Positions 42,067 to 52,344 of a stretch of DNA of 64,000 nucleotides are shown here, piece by piece. The notes below the pieces were generated by a model. That model was not told the origin of the DNA. It did no database searches and saw only the letters and a program-made list of their open reading frames with translations. The translations under genes were made by a program, and so were the position numbers. This DNA comes from Salisapilia sapeloensis (Eukaryota > Oomycota > Peronosporomycetes > Peronosporales > Salisapiliaceae): NCBI GenBank assembly GCA_023334545.1, contig JAADVB010000059.1:19524-83523 (forward strand). Reading direction: 5' to 3'. How positions within the stretch are numbered: position 1 is the first letter of the stretch; each line of letters starts with the position of its first letter.

Positions 42067-44190
42067 ATGCTATCACTGCCGCCTTACGACTTACGCATTC
42101 GCCATCATTCGAACCAAGCGACGCCTTCTTTATCTCAACTTGTTGCTGAAAGAGAGTATCGAGGAAATGGCGAGCAAATAGGTCGACGTATGCACGGTCA
42201 CGGTGCAATGATTCGTCGCCTGCGATGCGAAGCGGTCTTGGACGGCCATGCTGGATGTGTCAACCATCTTTGTTGGAATCAAAACGGTACGCTCTTAGCG
42301 TCAGGCTCTGACGACCAAAAGCTAGTTGTCTGGGACTACGCCACCTGTAAACAACGTGATACGATCAACACAGGTCATCATCTCAACATCTTCGCGACGT
42401 GCTTTGTGCCTGGATCAGACGACCATGTCATTGCGTCGGGTGCAATGGACAACGAAGTTCGCATCCACTACGCTCCTTTCCGAGACGACAGTACGCGAGT
42501 GTTCAACGCACATTATGGTCGCGTGAAAGACATCGGGAGTCATCCAGCTCTTCCAAACATCTTTTACAGCGTCGGTGAAGACGCGCAAGTGTGTCAATTC
42601 GACCTCCGATCACTACCGACTGGACGTAATGCTACAGATAGTTCTGGTATGGTGATCAATTTAGGCAAAAGCAGACAAGGTCGAAGTGTGCGTGGAATGG
42701 CCATGGACATGCATCCACTCGATCCGACAAAGATAGCCGTTGCGTGTGGAGACTTTTACACACGCTTGTACGACCGCCGGATGCTTCGTATCTCCAATTA
42801 TACATCCGATATGAGTCGATTACGAAGATCGAGTGCTTCTCAAGAAGAGCTGAGTGAAGCAACACAACCTGTAGAGGTGTTTGCTCCTCCTCATCTACAT
42901 TACGACATGTATAATGACGAGACCATCAAACGTGATCATGACCGATGTCATGGCACAAGTATCTCGTTTAATAAAGACGGGACGGAACTGCTCGCAAACT
43001 ACCATAGTGACCACATCTACTTGTATCGCGTGAATGGCGGTCCAAAGCTCGAAGACCAAGACTTTACGACGAACCATCGAGGGTTGGTTCCATTCTGGAA
43101 GTATGGCAAACGCATGGATGAGAACAGTCTGTACGCACATCTATCCTCGCAAGAGGTACAGACTTGCTATCAACGTGGGATGGAAGCTTTTGAAAGTACC
43201 CGCATCTCCGATGCGATTGCTTATTTCAATAAAGCATGCAGTGCTAAAGTCTTTGGCGATATGGACGTGTCTTTCCAACGAGATGTCTATCATCAATGTG
43301 CCAAAGCTTACTTACAACGCGCTTGGAATGCAGATGTATACCTCGCTTGTGTCTATTGCAAACGTGCTTTGGTCATTAGTAGATACGACCGACTCGTGTA
43401 TTTGACGTACATCGAGGCGTTGAATAAAGATAAACGCACGACGCAGAGCATTCGTTGTGCTAGGGCTTATGCCGAAGGGTTTCCAGAACATGCAGACGAT
43501 GTAGAAGAGTACATTCAATCGAGTGATCCGGAGCCACGACAGCAGACGGCAGAGGATGAGGAGGACAATGACGATGACGATGACGATGAGCAAGAGGAAG
43601 AGGAAGAGGAAGAGGAAGAGGAAGAGGAAGAAGAGAATATTCATGATGAAGACTCGTCCGATGGAGAGTATGAGATGGCGGAAGATGTGGTCTTGCCGGA
43701 GAGAGACGATGGATTCTACGATGGACATCAAATGGGAGAAGACTTGTTACCGAATACGAACGTCTTGAAGCGGTATATGGGCTATTGCAACGTCCAGACA
43801 GATATCAAGGAAGCAAACTTCTTTGGTCGAAACGACGAGTTTATCGTCGCTGGAAGTGATGACGGACGTGCGATCATCTGGGATAAGAAGACTGGACAAG
43901 TGATCTCGGCGTTGCATGCAGACGAAGATATCGTGAATTGTGTCCGGCCTCATCCAACTGATGCGTGTTTGGCGACGAGTGGTATTGAAAACGTTGTACG
44001 ACTATGGAAACCGACAGCTGGTGAGGATATGACTCCAAGTAGAGACGAACTGGACGAGATGGTGGAGCGGAATCAATCACAGATGGGTGATGAGCTCGGA
44101 GGCTACTTCGGTAGCATCAATCCGAATCTCGTGCGTCTTATATTTGAAGGCGGAGAAGGTGAAGAGCGAGTACAATGTCCGACGCAATGA
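42067..44190 (+). CDS. WD40/TPR protein, WDTC1/DCAF-like
   Basis: Intronless; 707 residues from the ATG at 42067. The frame stays open upstream to 41878, but that part overlaps the 5' end of the opposite-strand kinase-like gene and looks non-coding. Several WD40 repeats begin at LDGHAGCVNHLCWNQNGTLLASGSDDQKLVVWDY and continue through the DWD-like IAVACGDFYTRLYDRR. A TPR-like helical region follows (GMEAFESTRISDAIAYFNKA), then a Glu/Asp tract, then two more WD40 repeats (FIVAGSDDGRAIIWD, LATSGIENVVRLWKP). This WD-TPR-acidic-WD order and the length match animal WDTC1 (677 residues), a substrate receptor for CUL4-DDB1 ubiquitin ligases. The substrate is unknown. Loss of introns is unusual in this window. 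Confidence 0.88.
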   Translation: MLSLPPYDLRIRHHSNQATPSLSQLVAEREYRGNGEQIGRRMHGHGAMIRRLRCEAVLDGHAGCVNHLCWNQNGTLLASGSDDQKLVVWDYATCKQRDTINTGHHLNIFATCFVPGSDDHVIASGAMDNEVRIHYAPFRDDSTRVFNAHYGRVKDIGSHPALPNIFYSVGEDAQVCQFDLRSLPTGRNATDSSGMVINLGKSRQGRSVRGMAMDMHPLDPTKIAVACGDFYTRLYDRRMLRISNYTSDMSRLRRSSASQEELSEATQPVEVFAPPHLHYDMYNDETIKRDHDRCHGTSISFNKDGTELLANYHSDHIYLYRVNGGPKLEDQDFTTNHRGLVPFWKYGKRMDENSLYAHLSSQEVQTCYQRGMEAFESTRISDAIAYFNKACSAKVFGDMDVSFQRDVYHQCAKAYLQRAWNADVYLACVYCKRALVISRYDRLVYLTYIEALNKDKRTTQSIRCARAYAEGFPEHADDVEEYIQSSDPEPRQQTAEDEEDNDDDDDDEQEEEEEEEEEEEEEENIHDEDSSDGEYEMAEDVVLPERDDGFYDGHQMGEDLLPNTNVLKRYMGYCNVQTDIKEANFFGRNDEFIVAGSDDGRAIIWDKKTGQVISALHADEDIVNCVRPHPTDACLATSGIENVVRLWKPTAGEDMTPSRDELDEMVERNQSQMGDELGGYFGSINPNLVRLIFEGGEGEERVQCPTQ
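43555..43635 (+). repeat. GAC/GAT and GAGGAA tract coding poly-Asp/Glu
   Basis: Within the WDTC1-like gene, about 80 bases consist of GAT/GAC codons followed by tandem GAGGAA hexamers, giving continuous Asp then Glu residues between the TPR and the last WD40 repeats. It stays in frame and agrees with an acidic linker in animal WDTC1. Copy number is likely variable. Confidence 0.85.
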
Positions 44191-44281
44191 AATGTTTTTA
44201 TATGAAACTAAGTATACTTCTTCAACATAACTTCAGCATACTATTATGTACATAAAACCTACTAATTAGCGCAAAACGCTA

Positions 44282-44537
44282 TTAATTCATACTAAATTTG
44301 AATGGCTGCGCGTCGAGGCCGCTCGCGCCATTCGAGTTCATTTTCGAATTGACCAGCAAGGTAGCTAGTGCCTCACTTGTATGCGATGAAGACATCTATT
44401 AGAAATATTGTCAGATTAGAGTTGCTGAACAGGGGTAGTAGCCTGGTTGTCGAAAACTCTAATTCGGAGCATACTATACGTTTGTAGGAGGGAATGACGA
44501 GATTTATATAACTTACCATCTTTCGGGGCTGAGCCAT
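44282..44537 (-). CDS. candidate micro-gene, 44 residues, one intron
   Basis: On the minus strand an ATG at 44537 opens seven codons that end at a consensus donor (GTAAGT, 44516 leftwards). The acceptor TTCTAATAG ends at 44396, and the second exon (44282-44395) continues in frame for 37 codons to TAA. The product is 44 residues, ending DAQPFKFSMN, with no membrane helix or recognised family. The intron is 121 nt, longer than most here. Perfect splice signals and the frame continuity are the only support; it could equally be an untranslated exon of a longer transcript reading through from the PH-EDR2 gene, whose stop is 71 bases upstream. Confidence 0.35.
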
Positions 44538-44607
44538 TCCACCGGCGCTGATGGATATCTTGTATCACGGACCCTTAGAAGAAACCAATACACTGTTTAC
44601 GATTTTA

Positions 44608-47600
44608 TCATGTATTTGTTTGTGGCAATTCCTTCGCCTTATGAAAGTCTACTGCATCTAATCGGCAGCACCCGAGTATCCGTTCCGGTAACTCGTCTTC
44701 ACACTCTCCTTGCAACACGAACGAAACGTCCACGACTAGTTGAGGGCACTTGTCCAGCATCAAGTGGATTCCTCGCCTAGCAATGTATGAGAACTGATGG
44801 ACATCGACAACCACCTCGGTCGTCTTTTGACCAGTCTCCCCTTCCACGTGATAGATTCGATGCTGAGGTCTCGTCAGCACAGGCGTGGCATTATGACTCG
44901 TAAGCAGTCTCTTCGACATCCCTGATAAACCACACTCATCTTGGTTCGTGACTTGTGCAATGACTTTAAACCGGTCGGTCAATGACGTATCTTTCCCAGC
45001 ATGCACAAACTTTTTAAAAAGCTTCAGCTCCGGTGTCTTTGGATCCTCCAGCTCTGCACAGATATCCTCCGGGATGCGCCAATACAACATGATACTGTAC
45101 CCTTCACCGTCACTATCGCTATCACTCCACATACTCGGACCGTACGACGGCAGCTGAGCATTGATGATAAAAAGTCGAGACTGCTGCAATTCCACTGGTA
45201 GTTCCATGCGCTGACTAAGTAGATCGACCTTTCTACTAGTCTTAAAGATATCTGCGCCAAGGAACTCGAACAGTGCTTCCGAAGACTTTTGCTTCTTCCT
45301 CGATTTCTTGTAATCGAGGCTGCGGACGTGGAAGGTGGTTCCTTCCGCATTCGACCACGCGTGCTGCACGCCACTTTTACGTCCGTCTTTCGTGCTCTCC
45401 GTTTGATCCATCGAGCTTTTCATGGTGAACTTGGCTACGTCCAAACCGATGGCGACAGGATCTTCCTTCTCCTCCTCTTTCCGGTGGAGACAGCACGACG
45501 ACGGGTCGACGCAGTCCGCAGCAGACGGATTGGCTGCACCGACAGCAGAACTCTTCTTCTGACAAGTACAGCACTTGCAAACAGCAGTATCAGTCCATCC
45601 AGGAGGGTGATAGACTGCAAAGACGAATGCTGCCGTCACGACGAGGCACACGAAGAGCTTACTAAGGATAGTCTGGTCATCAAAGAACTGCACTGCGATC
45701 GCATTCACCAAGAATCCTGCAATAAAACACTGCTGTGGTCCGTCCAACGTAAAGTGAAGTCGGAACCTAGCAGTAGGCGACACTGAAGAAGAGTAAAACG
45801 TAATGGACGGACGCCTTTCTAACGTCGGCCTACTCTCCTTGTCATCTTCACTCGCACTACTGCTAGGCACACGTGATATGGGCACTTCGTGCATCCGCTC
45901 TTCCCTCTTCTTTTGCAACTGTTCTTTAAAAAGCTGTTGGTGTGGCACAGCAGGAGTCGCTTCTCCTGAATCCAAATGCTTGCGATTAATCGCCTCTGCT
46001 ATGGCAGTTGTCCACAGGTTAAAGTCGTGTTCATTCTCCGCACAGAGTTTGTACTTGACACCTCGTTTCGAGTCAAAGTCTTTCAGCGACAGTGTCGACA
46101 CTTGAAAGAAAAAGTCGGTCGGTGCATTTCGTGCCAAGGATTTTTCAAACAAGAGCGACACACTTTTCTGGTTCAAGTCCATCTCGTCACGAAACCAATG
46201 ATGGGATGTGTTCACGTACAAGAGACCATGGGACTTTCGTCGCATCTCCTCCGTCGTCGCTTTCGCTTCCTTCTTCTCGGACATTTCGTGAGACTGCACG
46301 TCCGGATCGTCATCAGATGATGAACTGTTCTCTCTTTCAACTTGTCCAGTCGGTTGCGTCTTCATCTTGTCAGGTGAATTGACGTCATCCATATGAACAA
46401 TGTTACCTCGAGGTGTCCTACTAATGTGTTCCGCCGGATTATGACGGTAGTACGACAGCATACCACGTTGTCGATCCAAGACAAACCATCGACGGTTCCA
46501 CGACCTCTTCGAAAACTTGCCGTCACTTACTTTATGTAAGTATCCACAGACGTAGTCTCGATTGGCCTGCGACTCGTTTGAAAACAAGAAACCAGCGGCT
46601 AATAGCTGTGACGATGTCGTTGGATGCTGCACTGGCGGTGCGGAAGAGTGTAGTAGATGTCGCCCAGCACTTCCAACTTTACCGACTGCTTTGCCAATAT
46701 TCTTGCCAACTTTCTGCACACCACTCGTGCGTCGACCTTTATCTTTCATCTTCGAAGGGTCTTGTGGAAAGACAGAAGTCGACTTGTTCGCATCGGCATG
46801 CTCCCCTGTTTGGGAATCCAAACTCGAAGACCGACGGGCACGAGCCTCTTGGCCCTCCACGGCATGTATCGGACTATCACCAGGCGCTGAGATCTCATCC
46901 GAGTCGTACAAGTCGTCCGAGTCTTCACCACTGTCTTCACCGCCAAGAAACTCAAAGCTTGCAAATGCACTCTGGGACATTGCATCCTTGCCTTCTCGAA
47001 AGGATGGACTGTTCTTGAACGGATCTCTATGGTTTTAGTAAGTACATGCCGTGATGGATGAGATGGAGTCGCTTACACGTCTGAGCCGGTGCTGTTTCGA
47101 CGGTTCTGGTATCGAGGACTTGATGGAGCTGGCGAAGGAGGAAATTTTGACACAATGAACTATCCAGAGATGACATTAAGAGCGAGGATGACGACAAGGG
47201 TGAGAGTATGGTACATTCATGGCAACCGAGTACTGATGAACCCAAATGACAAAGTCTGTGTACGTGAGCAAGTCGTCTTCTTTGGACGACTGCTCGTCAA
47301 ACGCATCATACAGTTTCTATATTATAAAGCTAAGTACATGATGGATTGGCATATATATATACTACGAGTACCTTGGGGACATTGTTAAACTGCTTCGCAT
47401 ACTGCAATAACGCAGTGTAATTCGTCTTTGAAATTGCAGGCTCTCCATTTCTACAGAATTTGTCGTATTAGATGATAATTGTGATAGGATCCAGATAAAT
47501 AAATATACCTTTCAGAGCCAAAAGCAATGCTGTACATGGAAAAGAGATAGTGCAGTCGGTCTTCTGTATTCCCACTATCATTCTGATTAGGTAGGGTGTT

Positions 47601-47876
47601 CTGCTATATCAAATAATGAAGTGTACGCGTAGGTCCTCGCTAAAACGGTAGTGAACAATTCAACCGGGATGTACTCGCTTTTCGACTTTTCAAAGTGCTC
47701 CATCGTTGCATCTGCAGTATGCATTTTCCATTGCGTAGTGCATCTCGTTAGTACTGTGCTACTATAGAGTATCTTTGATTCTATCTACCTCCAAAGAGTC
47801 CTCGTAAAAGCTTCGACGAGACAAGATCAGCCTTCCGAGCAGCATACCGTCCATCTTTCTCCGTCACAGCATCACT
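44608..47876 (-). CDS. PH domain and EDR2/DUF1336 protein with membrane segments; start unresolved
   Basis: Seven coding exons on the minus strand: 47789-47876, 47627-47711, 47509-47574, 47372-47450, 47215-47316, 47077-47159 and 44608-47026. All join in frame with introns of 50-77 nt to about 973 residues, still lacking an ATG; an upstream first exon must exist between 47877 and 48262. The small exons encode a helical N-terminus (VELFTTVLARTYAGNTEDRL, LYDAFDEQSSKEDDLLTY) like an EF-hand region without clear calcium ligands. A PH domain follows (GYLHKVSDGKFSKRSWNRRW, about 46545-46310 on the map). Hydrophobic segments near 45600-45730 suggest one or two membrane helices. The last 240 residues are an EDR2 C-terminal (DUF1336) domain: IINAQLPSYGPSMW, PVLTRPQHRIYHVEG, VVDVHQFSYIARRG and LPERILGCCRLDAVDF. 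Related proteins bind lipids at membranes in plants and oomycetes. The role here is not known. Confidence 0.85.
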
Positions 47877-48262
47877 CTACCACCCGACATCAATACAACA
47901 TCTCATAATTCATCTCATAAAGCTCTTTATCACCTTAAAAGTAAGCCATGCCACCGTAAATTCACTACTGTCGACTGCAAATCGACGATTATACCACACA
48001 AGTCCATAATAGCAATGAGTACGATCATTTAAAAGGGGTCCATATGCATTCGAGTAAGAGGATTTAATTACAATGGCGGTAGAAAGGTCGAGGGGAGGAT
48101 GCGACGACTCCCATATCTCAATATGGTCAGTGCCCTTTTACGTTGTGAATGAACTCTTTTTATCAAGAAGATGCTTAAAACCATTAATTCGGAATAGAAT
48201 TGCTACCTGGGTTACTACTACGCCCAGCACCTCGAAGCATACGCTCTTCTTACTCGTCCTAC
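47877..48262. other. 386-bp region with the missing 5' end of the PH-EDR2 gene
   Basis: The PAAF1 stop (48263-48265) and the PH-EDR2 exon at 47876 face the same direction, so this stretch contains the 3' UTR of PAAF1 and the promoter and first exon of PH-EDR2. Several ATG triplets occur on the minus strand (for example at 48114 and 48029), but none joins exon 47789-47876 with certainty. No repeat or RNA gene was seen. Confidence 0.5.
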
Positions 48263-49678
48263 CTATGGATGATAGATACGCACTTTTGCATCACGGGATG
48301 CAGTCCAGATACGATTTGTGCGCAGGCCGACAGACACGTCGCGAATGGCTTCGTACACTGGTCCAGTAAGTGTCTTGCGAATGCCTCCTTGCTTGTCCTC
48401 TGGATTATATAGAGACCGATTCCAATTGCAAACGCTTCCATCACCATGAGCTGTCCAGACCATCCCATCGCCATCACTTGGAGTGATAGAATGGATAGAG
48501 GCTGCACTACGAGAGACGCATTGCACAGGAGATCTACAGACAGCGTGAGTGTTGGACGCTGTAAAGAGATGAGAGCACGTACGACGCATGACGGAGATCC
48601 CAAGCACTCAATATGCCATTTTCGCTACCTGTGAAGATCAGGTGCTGGTTACCACTTGCAATGCTAGCAATGGAGTCTGTTCCTGGCAGTCGCAAAATCT
48701 TTTCACGCGACCGAATATCGATACCAACAGCTTCGCCTCTGGAAGTACCCACAAACGCGACCTTACCTTCCGTTTCAGCTTCTGATGCATCCTTTTGCGC
48801 ATCATTTTCAGACGCAATCAGATAACCAGAGTCAGATAGTACAGTCATGCATTGAAGTGCATCGCCTTCAGCCCACGATGCCACTACGCTCTGGTCACCC
48901 ACGTTCCATAGATGCATATATCCATCGTTCGCACATGCTGTCAAACACTTTAGTACTCATTTGTTGTAAATACAAAAGCATGCTTACACAAAACATTTCG
49001 GCCGCGACCTAGGATCGCAAGGTCCGAGATACCGCCACGATGGCCTTTCAAGGTAGCTGCACAAGTTCCGTTTTCAGCACTCCAAACGCGGAGAGTGAAA
49101 TCCAATGAGCCAGATAGTAAAACTTTAGAGCTAGGAAAGAATGACAGGCTGCTGATATCAAGCAAGTGTCCTTTTAATGGACGCAAGTGAGGTTCCGTCG
49201 AAGCTGCATCAGATCCATGGGATGGTGTCATTGCATCGAAAATAGCTGCAAAGCCATTATTTCCTCCAATGGCAGAAAACCGCTCATCCTTTGATAGAGC
49301 TAGTGCATGCAGCTGAGAAGTGTGGCTGGATAAATCAATGCAGTCAGTCGGAGCCTGGAAGTCCGTGCCGATTGTGCAGGTCTCGGCAGCACCATCCGCT
49401 TTTACGTCCGCAGAGAGCGCAACTGAATTACCATCTTCACTGCGTCTCGATACCAACACATTCACATGTTCTTTCGTGTCTGTATTATGCGTAGAGAATT
49501 CATGCGGAAGCTGGTCAGACAGACTCAGCTCCAGATGGGTGGAAGTGCTTGTCGTAGCCCGAGCTGATTGGGTCTCCTCGACCCATTCCACTTGTCTGCG
49601 TGATACATCCACCCAACATGCTTCACCTGACGGAGTACTTTCCCAATCAGGTTGCAGATGCAGATAGTATGGCTGCAT
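48263..49678 (-). CDS. PAAF1: PAAF1/Rpn14-like proteasome assembly WD40 protein
   Basis: Three exons, 48988-49678, 48586-48937 and 48263-48533, with introns of 50 and 52 nt, encode 437 residues. The start at 49678 was chosen because MQPYYLHLQPDWES matches the PAAF1 N-terminus (QSDWxxAL) and the preceding frame is poorly conserved. WD40 repeats are clear: LRPLKGHLLDISSLSFFPSSKVLLSGSLDFTLRVWS and ATLKGHRGGISDLAILGRGRNVL, then SCANDGYMHLWN across the first splice. The end, LTGPVYEAIRDVSVGLRTNRI...TASRDAKVRIYH, corresponds to the DPVYKVA...RDGLVRRY end of human PAAF1 (392 residues). PAAF1/Rpn14 binds the Rpt ATPases and chaperones assembly of the 19S proteasome base. The gene shares a 109-base divergent promoter region with the PDI gene. 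Confidence 0.9.
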
Positions 49679-49787
49679 TCTTACTCTTCCGACGCGAATC
49701 CAACTCTTGTTGTTTATCTTTGTGTCAGCCAGAATCAGTCGATATTCCACCAATCAAAACACGAGGAATGGCGCGAAGTAGATATAT

Positions 49788-51240
49788 ATGCAACGTGGCA
49801 AAAGGACGATGAGGATGAAGAGCTACCTGGCGCTGGTTCTAGTAATAGCACTAGCTCTACCATTTGCATGGGCAGACTACGGACCGAAAGGCGCAGTCGT
49901 TGTACTTGATGAAAAGAACTTTGAAAAAGAAGTGCTTGAAAGCAATGACTATTGGATCGTCGAGTTCTATGCTCCATGGTATTTGCTTTTAGCTAAAGAC
50001 ATTGCTAGCAACTTTCTTATCTAGAATGTTATAGGTGTGGTCATTGCAAGAAGTTAGAGCCTGAATATAAGAAGGCTGCAAAAGCACTGAAGGAACATGT
50101 GCGACTACCAATGCTGATACGAAATCACCAGTCGTCACTTATCGATATCCATAGGCTCGACTCGGAGCAGTGGACGCAACGGCGAATCAACATCTTGCCC
50201 AAAAGTATGGCATTCGAGGATATCCGACGATCAAAGGTAGATTGTATTATCTGTATAATATACAATCCCACTCTCATTCCTTTTACAGAGTTTGGTGCCA
50301 AGAAGAAGAGTCCGAAAGACTACCCTGGTGGCCGTACGAAAAAGGATATTGTAGAGTATGTGAAAAACTCGGAAGAAGCCAAGAAACTCGGAGTCAGTGG
50401 ATCGATTTCGACTGTCGATTTTCACTCCGTCTACCAATTCCTGCAGATGGATGGATCCACGCCAACAGCCTTGTTCTTCGGTAGCCCACAATCCAAGAAG
50501 AAAGACAAGAAGAGAGCTCCATCTTGGCTCTCATCTCTCTCGAACATGTATTCGAAGAAGAAAAAGGTCCAAATCGCGTACGTCCCTGGCAATGAGAAGA
50601 AGATTGCTCATCAGTTGGGTCTTTCCGACGACGACCTACCTGCTATTGCGATGATCTTCCCGTCTTCAAAGAAATTCATCACTTCCAGCATCTCTCCACT
50701 AAACGAAGCCTCTTCCAAAGCATTCATTGATGAGAACATAAAGCAGGGCGGAGATGACAGTCAAGACTTGCCTCACTTCCCGTCTCCAGACGTTGCAAAG
50801 AAGAAGCCACAGTATCAACTGCGTAGTCTAGATGCGACCAACTTGAAGACTTGCTTGACGAAACGTGGGAAAATGTGCGTCATTGTGTCTAGAGAAGATG
50901 AGAATGTCGCCAAGTCGTTGGCGAAAAAATATCGCCGAGACCCTTTCGTTTTCCTACATACGTCTCCATCCAATGACCTCTTCATATCCCTCCAATCTTC
51001 CATCGGAGCAGTCGATACCAACGCTTTCGTCCTAAAGCCTGGTCGGAAACCAAAGTACACTGGTAAGTGCATCTTCTTTCCGACGATTAACATAGGTTAA
51101 TGTCCTTGTAAATAGCCATCTCCTCGACGGATGACAATTTGTCTACGACGTTGGACCGTATTGTCGAAGGCTCTGGTAGCTTTAGTACCCTGCCATCGGA
51201 CATCCACAACCTGCTTGACAGTACGCACGACGAACTTTAA
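49788..51240 (+). CDS. protein disulfide isomerase with one CGHC domain and C-terminal HDEL
   Basis: Five exons: 49788-49978, 50035-50098, 50155-50236, 50289-51062 and 51116-51240, with introns of 52-56 nt, give 411 residues. A signal peptide (MKSYLALVLVIALALPFAWA) lies near the N-terminus; ATGs at 49788, 49809 and 49815 are all possible starts. The thioredoxin-like domain has EFYAPWCGHCKKLEPEY with the active-site CGHC (about 65-68) assembled across the first splice, then the cis-Pro motif YGIRGYPTIK. The second half is thioredoxin-like but has no CxxC, and carries Lys-rich segments. The last four residues are HDEL, an ER retention signal, reached only after the last splice. It is closest to the P5/PDIA6 group but with a single redox site. 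It catalyses disulfide formation or exchange in the ER. Confidence 0.93.
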
Positions 51241-51291
51241 AGCAACAATCAAACCCTTCGGCCTTGTCATCTACGTCCATTTTCTTTATAT

Positions 51292-52242
51292 CTAACTCGA
51301 CGTTGATTTCGAGATACGAAGGCGGGACCCGACTTCCGTGTCCATCGCACGATAGGCTGGGATACAGTCCGCTCGCTCGCAGTATCCGTTCGCAGGCATA
51401 ATGTTGGCAAAGCATCGAATCACATCATCCTTATCCTGAGCTTGGTTCGTGAGCGAGAAGGACGTTGCTAACTGCTGCTGGCTAGTCGTCGCAACTGGTC
51501 TCAAGTTCTCAGGCAAAACTTCAGGACCACGGAATTGACGACGTACGAGATGCGGCAATAGATCTGCTTTAATACTTGCTAGATGCTTCTTCTCCATCAA
51601 AAGACGTAGAACCCAGTGTGAGAAAATGTATAGATGGGCATCATATAGATCCGAGTGTAGGACGACTCGAGTTCGCCGTTTCAATAGACTCTTCGGAACT
51701 TCGACATCGTCATTCATGTGCACGGCAGGAGAGAGTAAGACCACTCGTTGGTCGCGATGCGTCAGACCGAAGCAGTCTGTCATTTCCTTATCACGACGCG
51801 GCTTGGCATTCTTTCCCGTCGGTTGTTCCTCTCGTTTTAAAAGCATTGTCACAGTCGAATCGTGAAGGCGATGGCAGTCTGCCAGGTCATGCAGGACAGC
51901 GTCCGTCACGAGATCACCAGCGATGACGATAAAATCACGCGTGATACGATCTGCGATTTCACGCAAAGCTTCTCCAGTCTCGCAATTGTCCGTGACTTCT
52001 GCAATCTCTACTTGCAACGTGCCGTCATAGGTGCGAGTGATAAAGTCTTCGATACGAGGCGCGAGTTCGTGGCCGGTGACGACGATCGCTTCTGAGAACC
52101 CAGAGCTTTCAAGAAGCTGAAGTTGGTACCATAGCAACGGACGTCCGTTAATCGGTAACAACGATTTTGGTGTGTCTTCTGTCAGTGGGTACAAGCGAAT
52201 GCCGCTGCCACCAGCAAGGACGATCGCCTGGAACTCGGCCAT
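51292..52242 (-). CDS. EIF2B3: eIF2B-gamma-like nucleotidyltransferase-fold protein, C-terminal beta-helix absent
   Basis: Intronless, 316 residues from the ATG at 52240-52242 (MAEFQAIVLAGGSG), which aligns with the human eIF2B-gamma start MEFQAVVMAVGGG; an upstream in-frame ATG would add 26 unconserved residues. The nucleotidyltransferase-like fold is followed from TPKSLLPINGRPLLWYQLQLL through STVTMLLK to VVLHSDLYDAHLYIFSHWVL and ASIKADLLPHLVRRQF, strongly like eIF2B-gamma rather than GDP-mannose pyrophosphorylase. The protein ends after YCERADCIPAYRAMDTEVG, just where the family's left-handed beta-helix of hexapeptide repeats (about 110 residues) should begin. The complex exchanges GDP for GTP on eIF2; gamma pairs with epsilon through this helix. 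Between this stop and the convergent PDI stop there are only 51 bases, so a missing exon cannot fit. Either the gene is naturally short or there is a frame error near 51320. Confidence 0.85.
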   Translation of the reverse strand: MAEFQAIVLAGGSGIRLYPLTEDTPKSLLPINGRPLLWYQLQLLESSGFSEAIVVTGHELAPRIEDFITRTYDGTLQVEIAEVTDNCETGEALREIADRITRDFIVIAGDLVTDAVLHDLADCHRLHDSTVTMLLKREEQPTGKNAKPRRDKEMTDCFGLTHRDQRVVLLSPAVHMNDDVEVPKSLLKRRTRVVLHSDLYDAHLYIFSHWVLRLLMEKKHLASIKADLLPHLVRRQFRGPEVLPENLRPVATTSQQQLATSFSLTNQAQDKDDVIRCFANIMPANGYCERADCIPAYRAMDTEVGSRLRISKSTSS

Positions 52243-52344
52243 TTCGATCGTTTGTGGCGAATTGATGTCTAAAGAAAAAGAAAAGAAATACGTGCTCTGA
52301 AGAGATGTTGAAGCCATCAAGATATCCGTTTCGTCATTGACACG

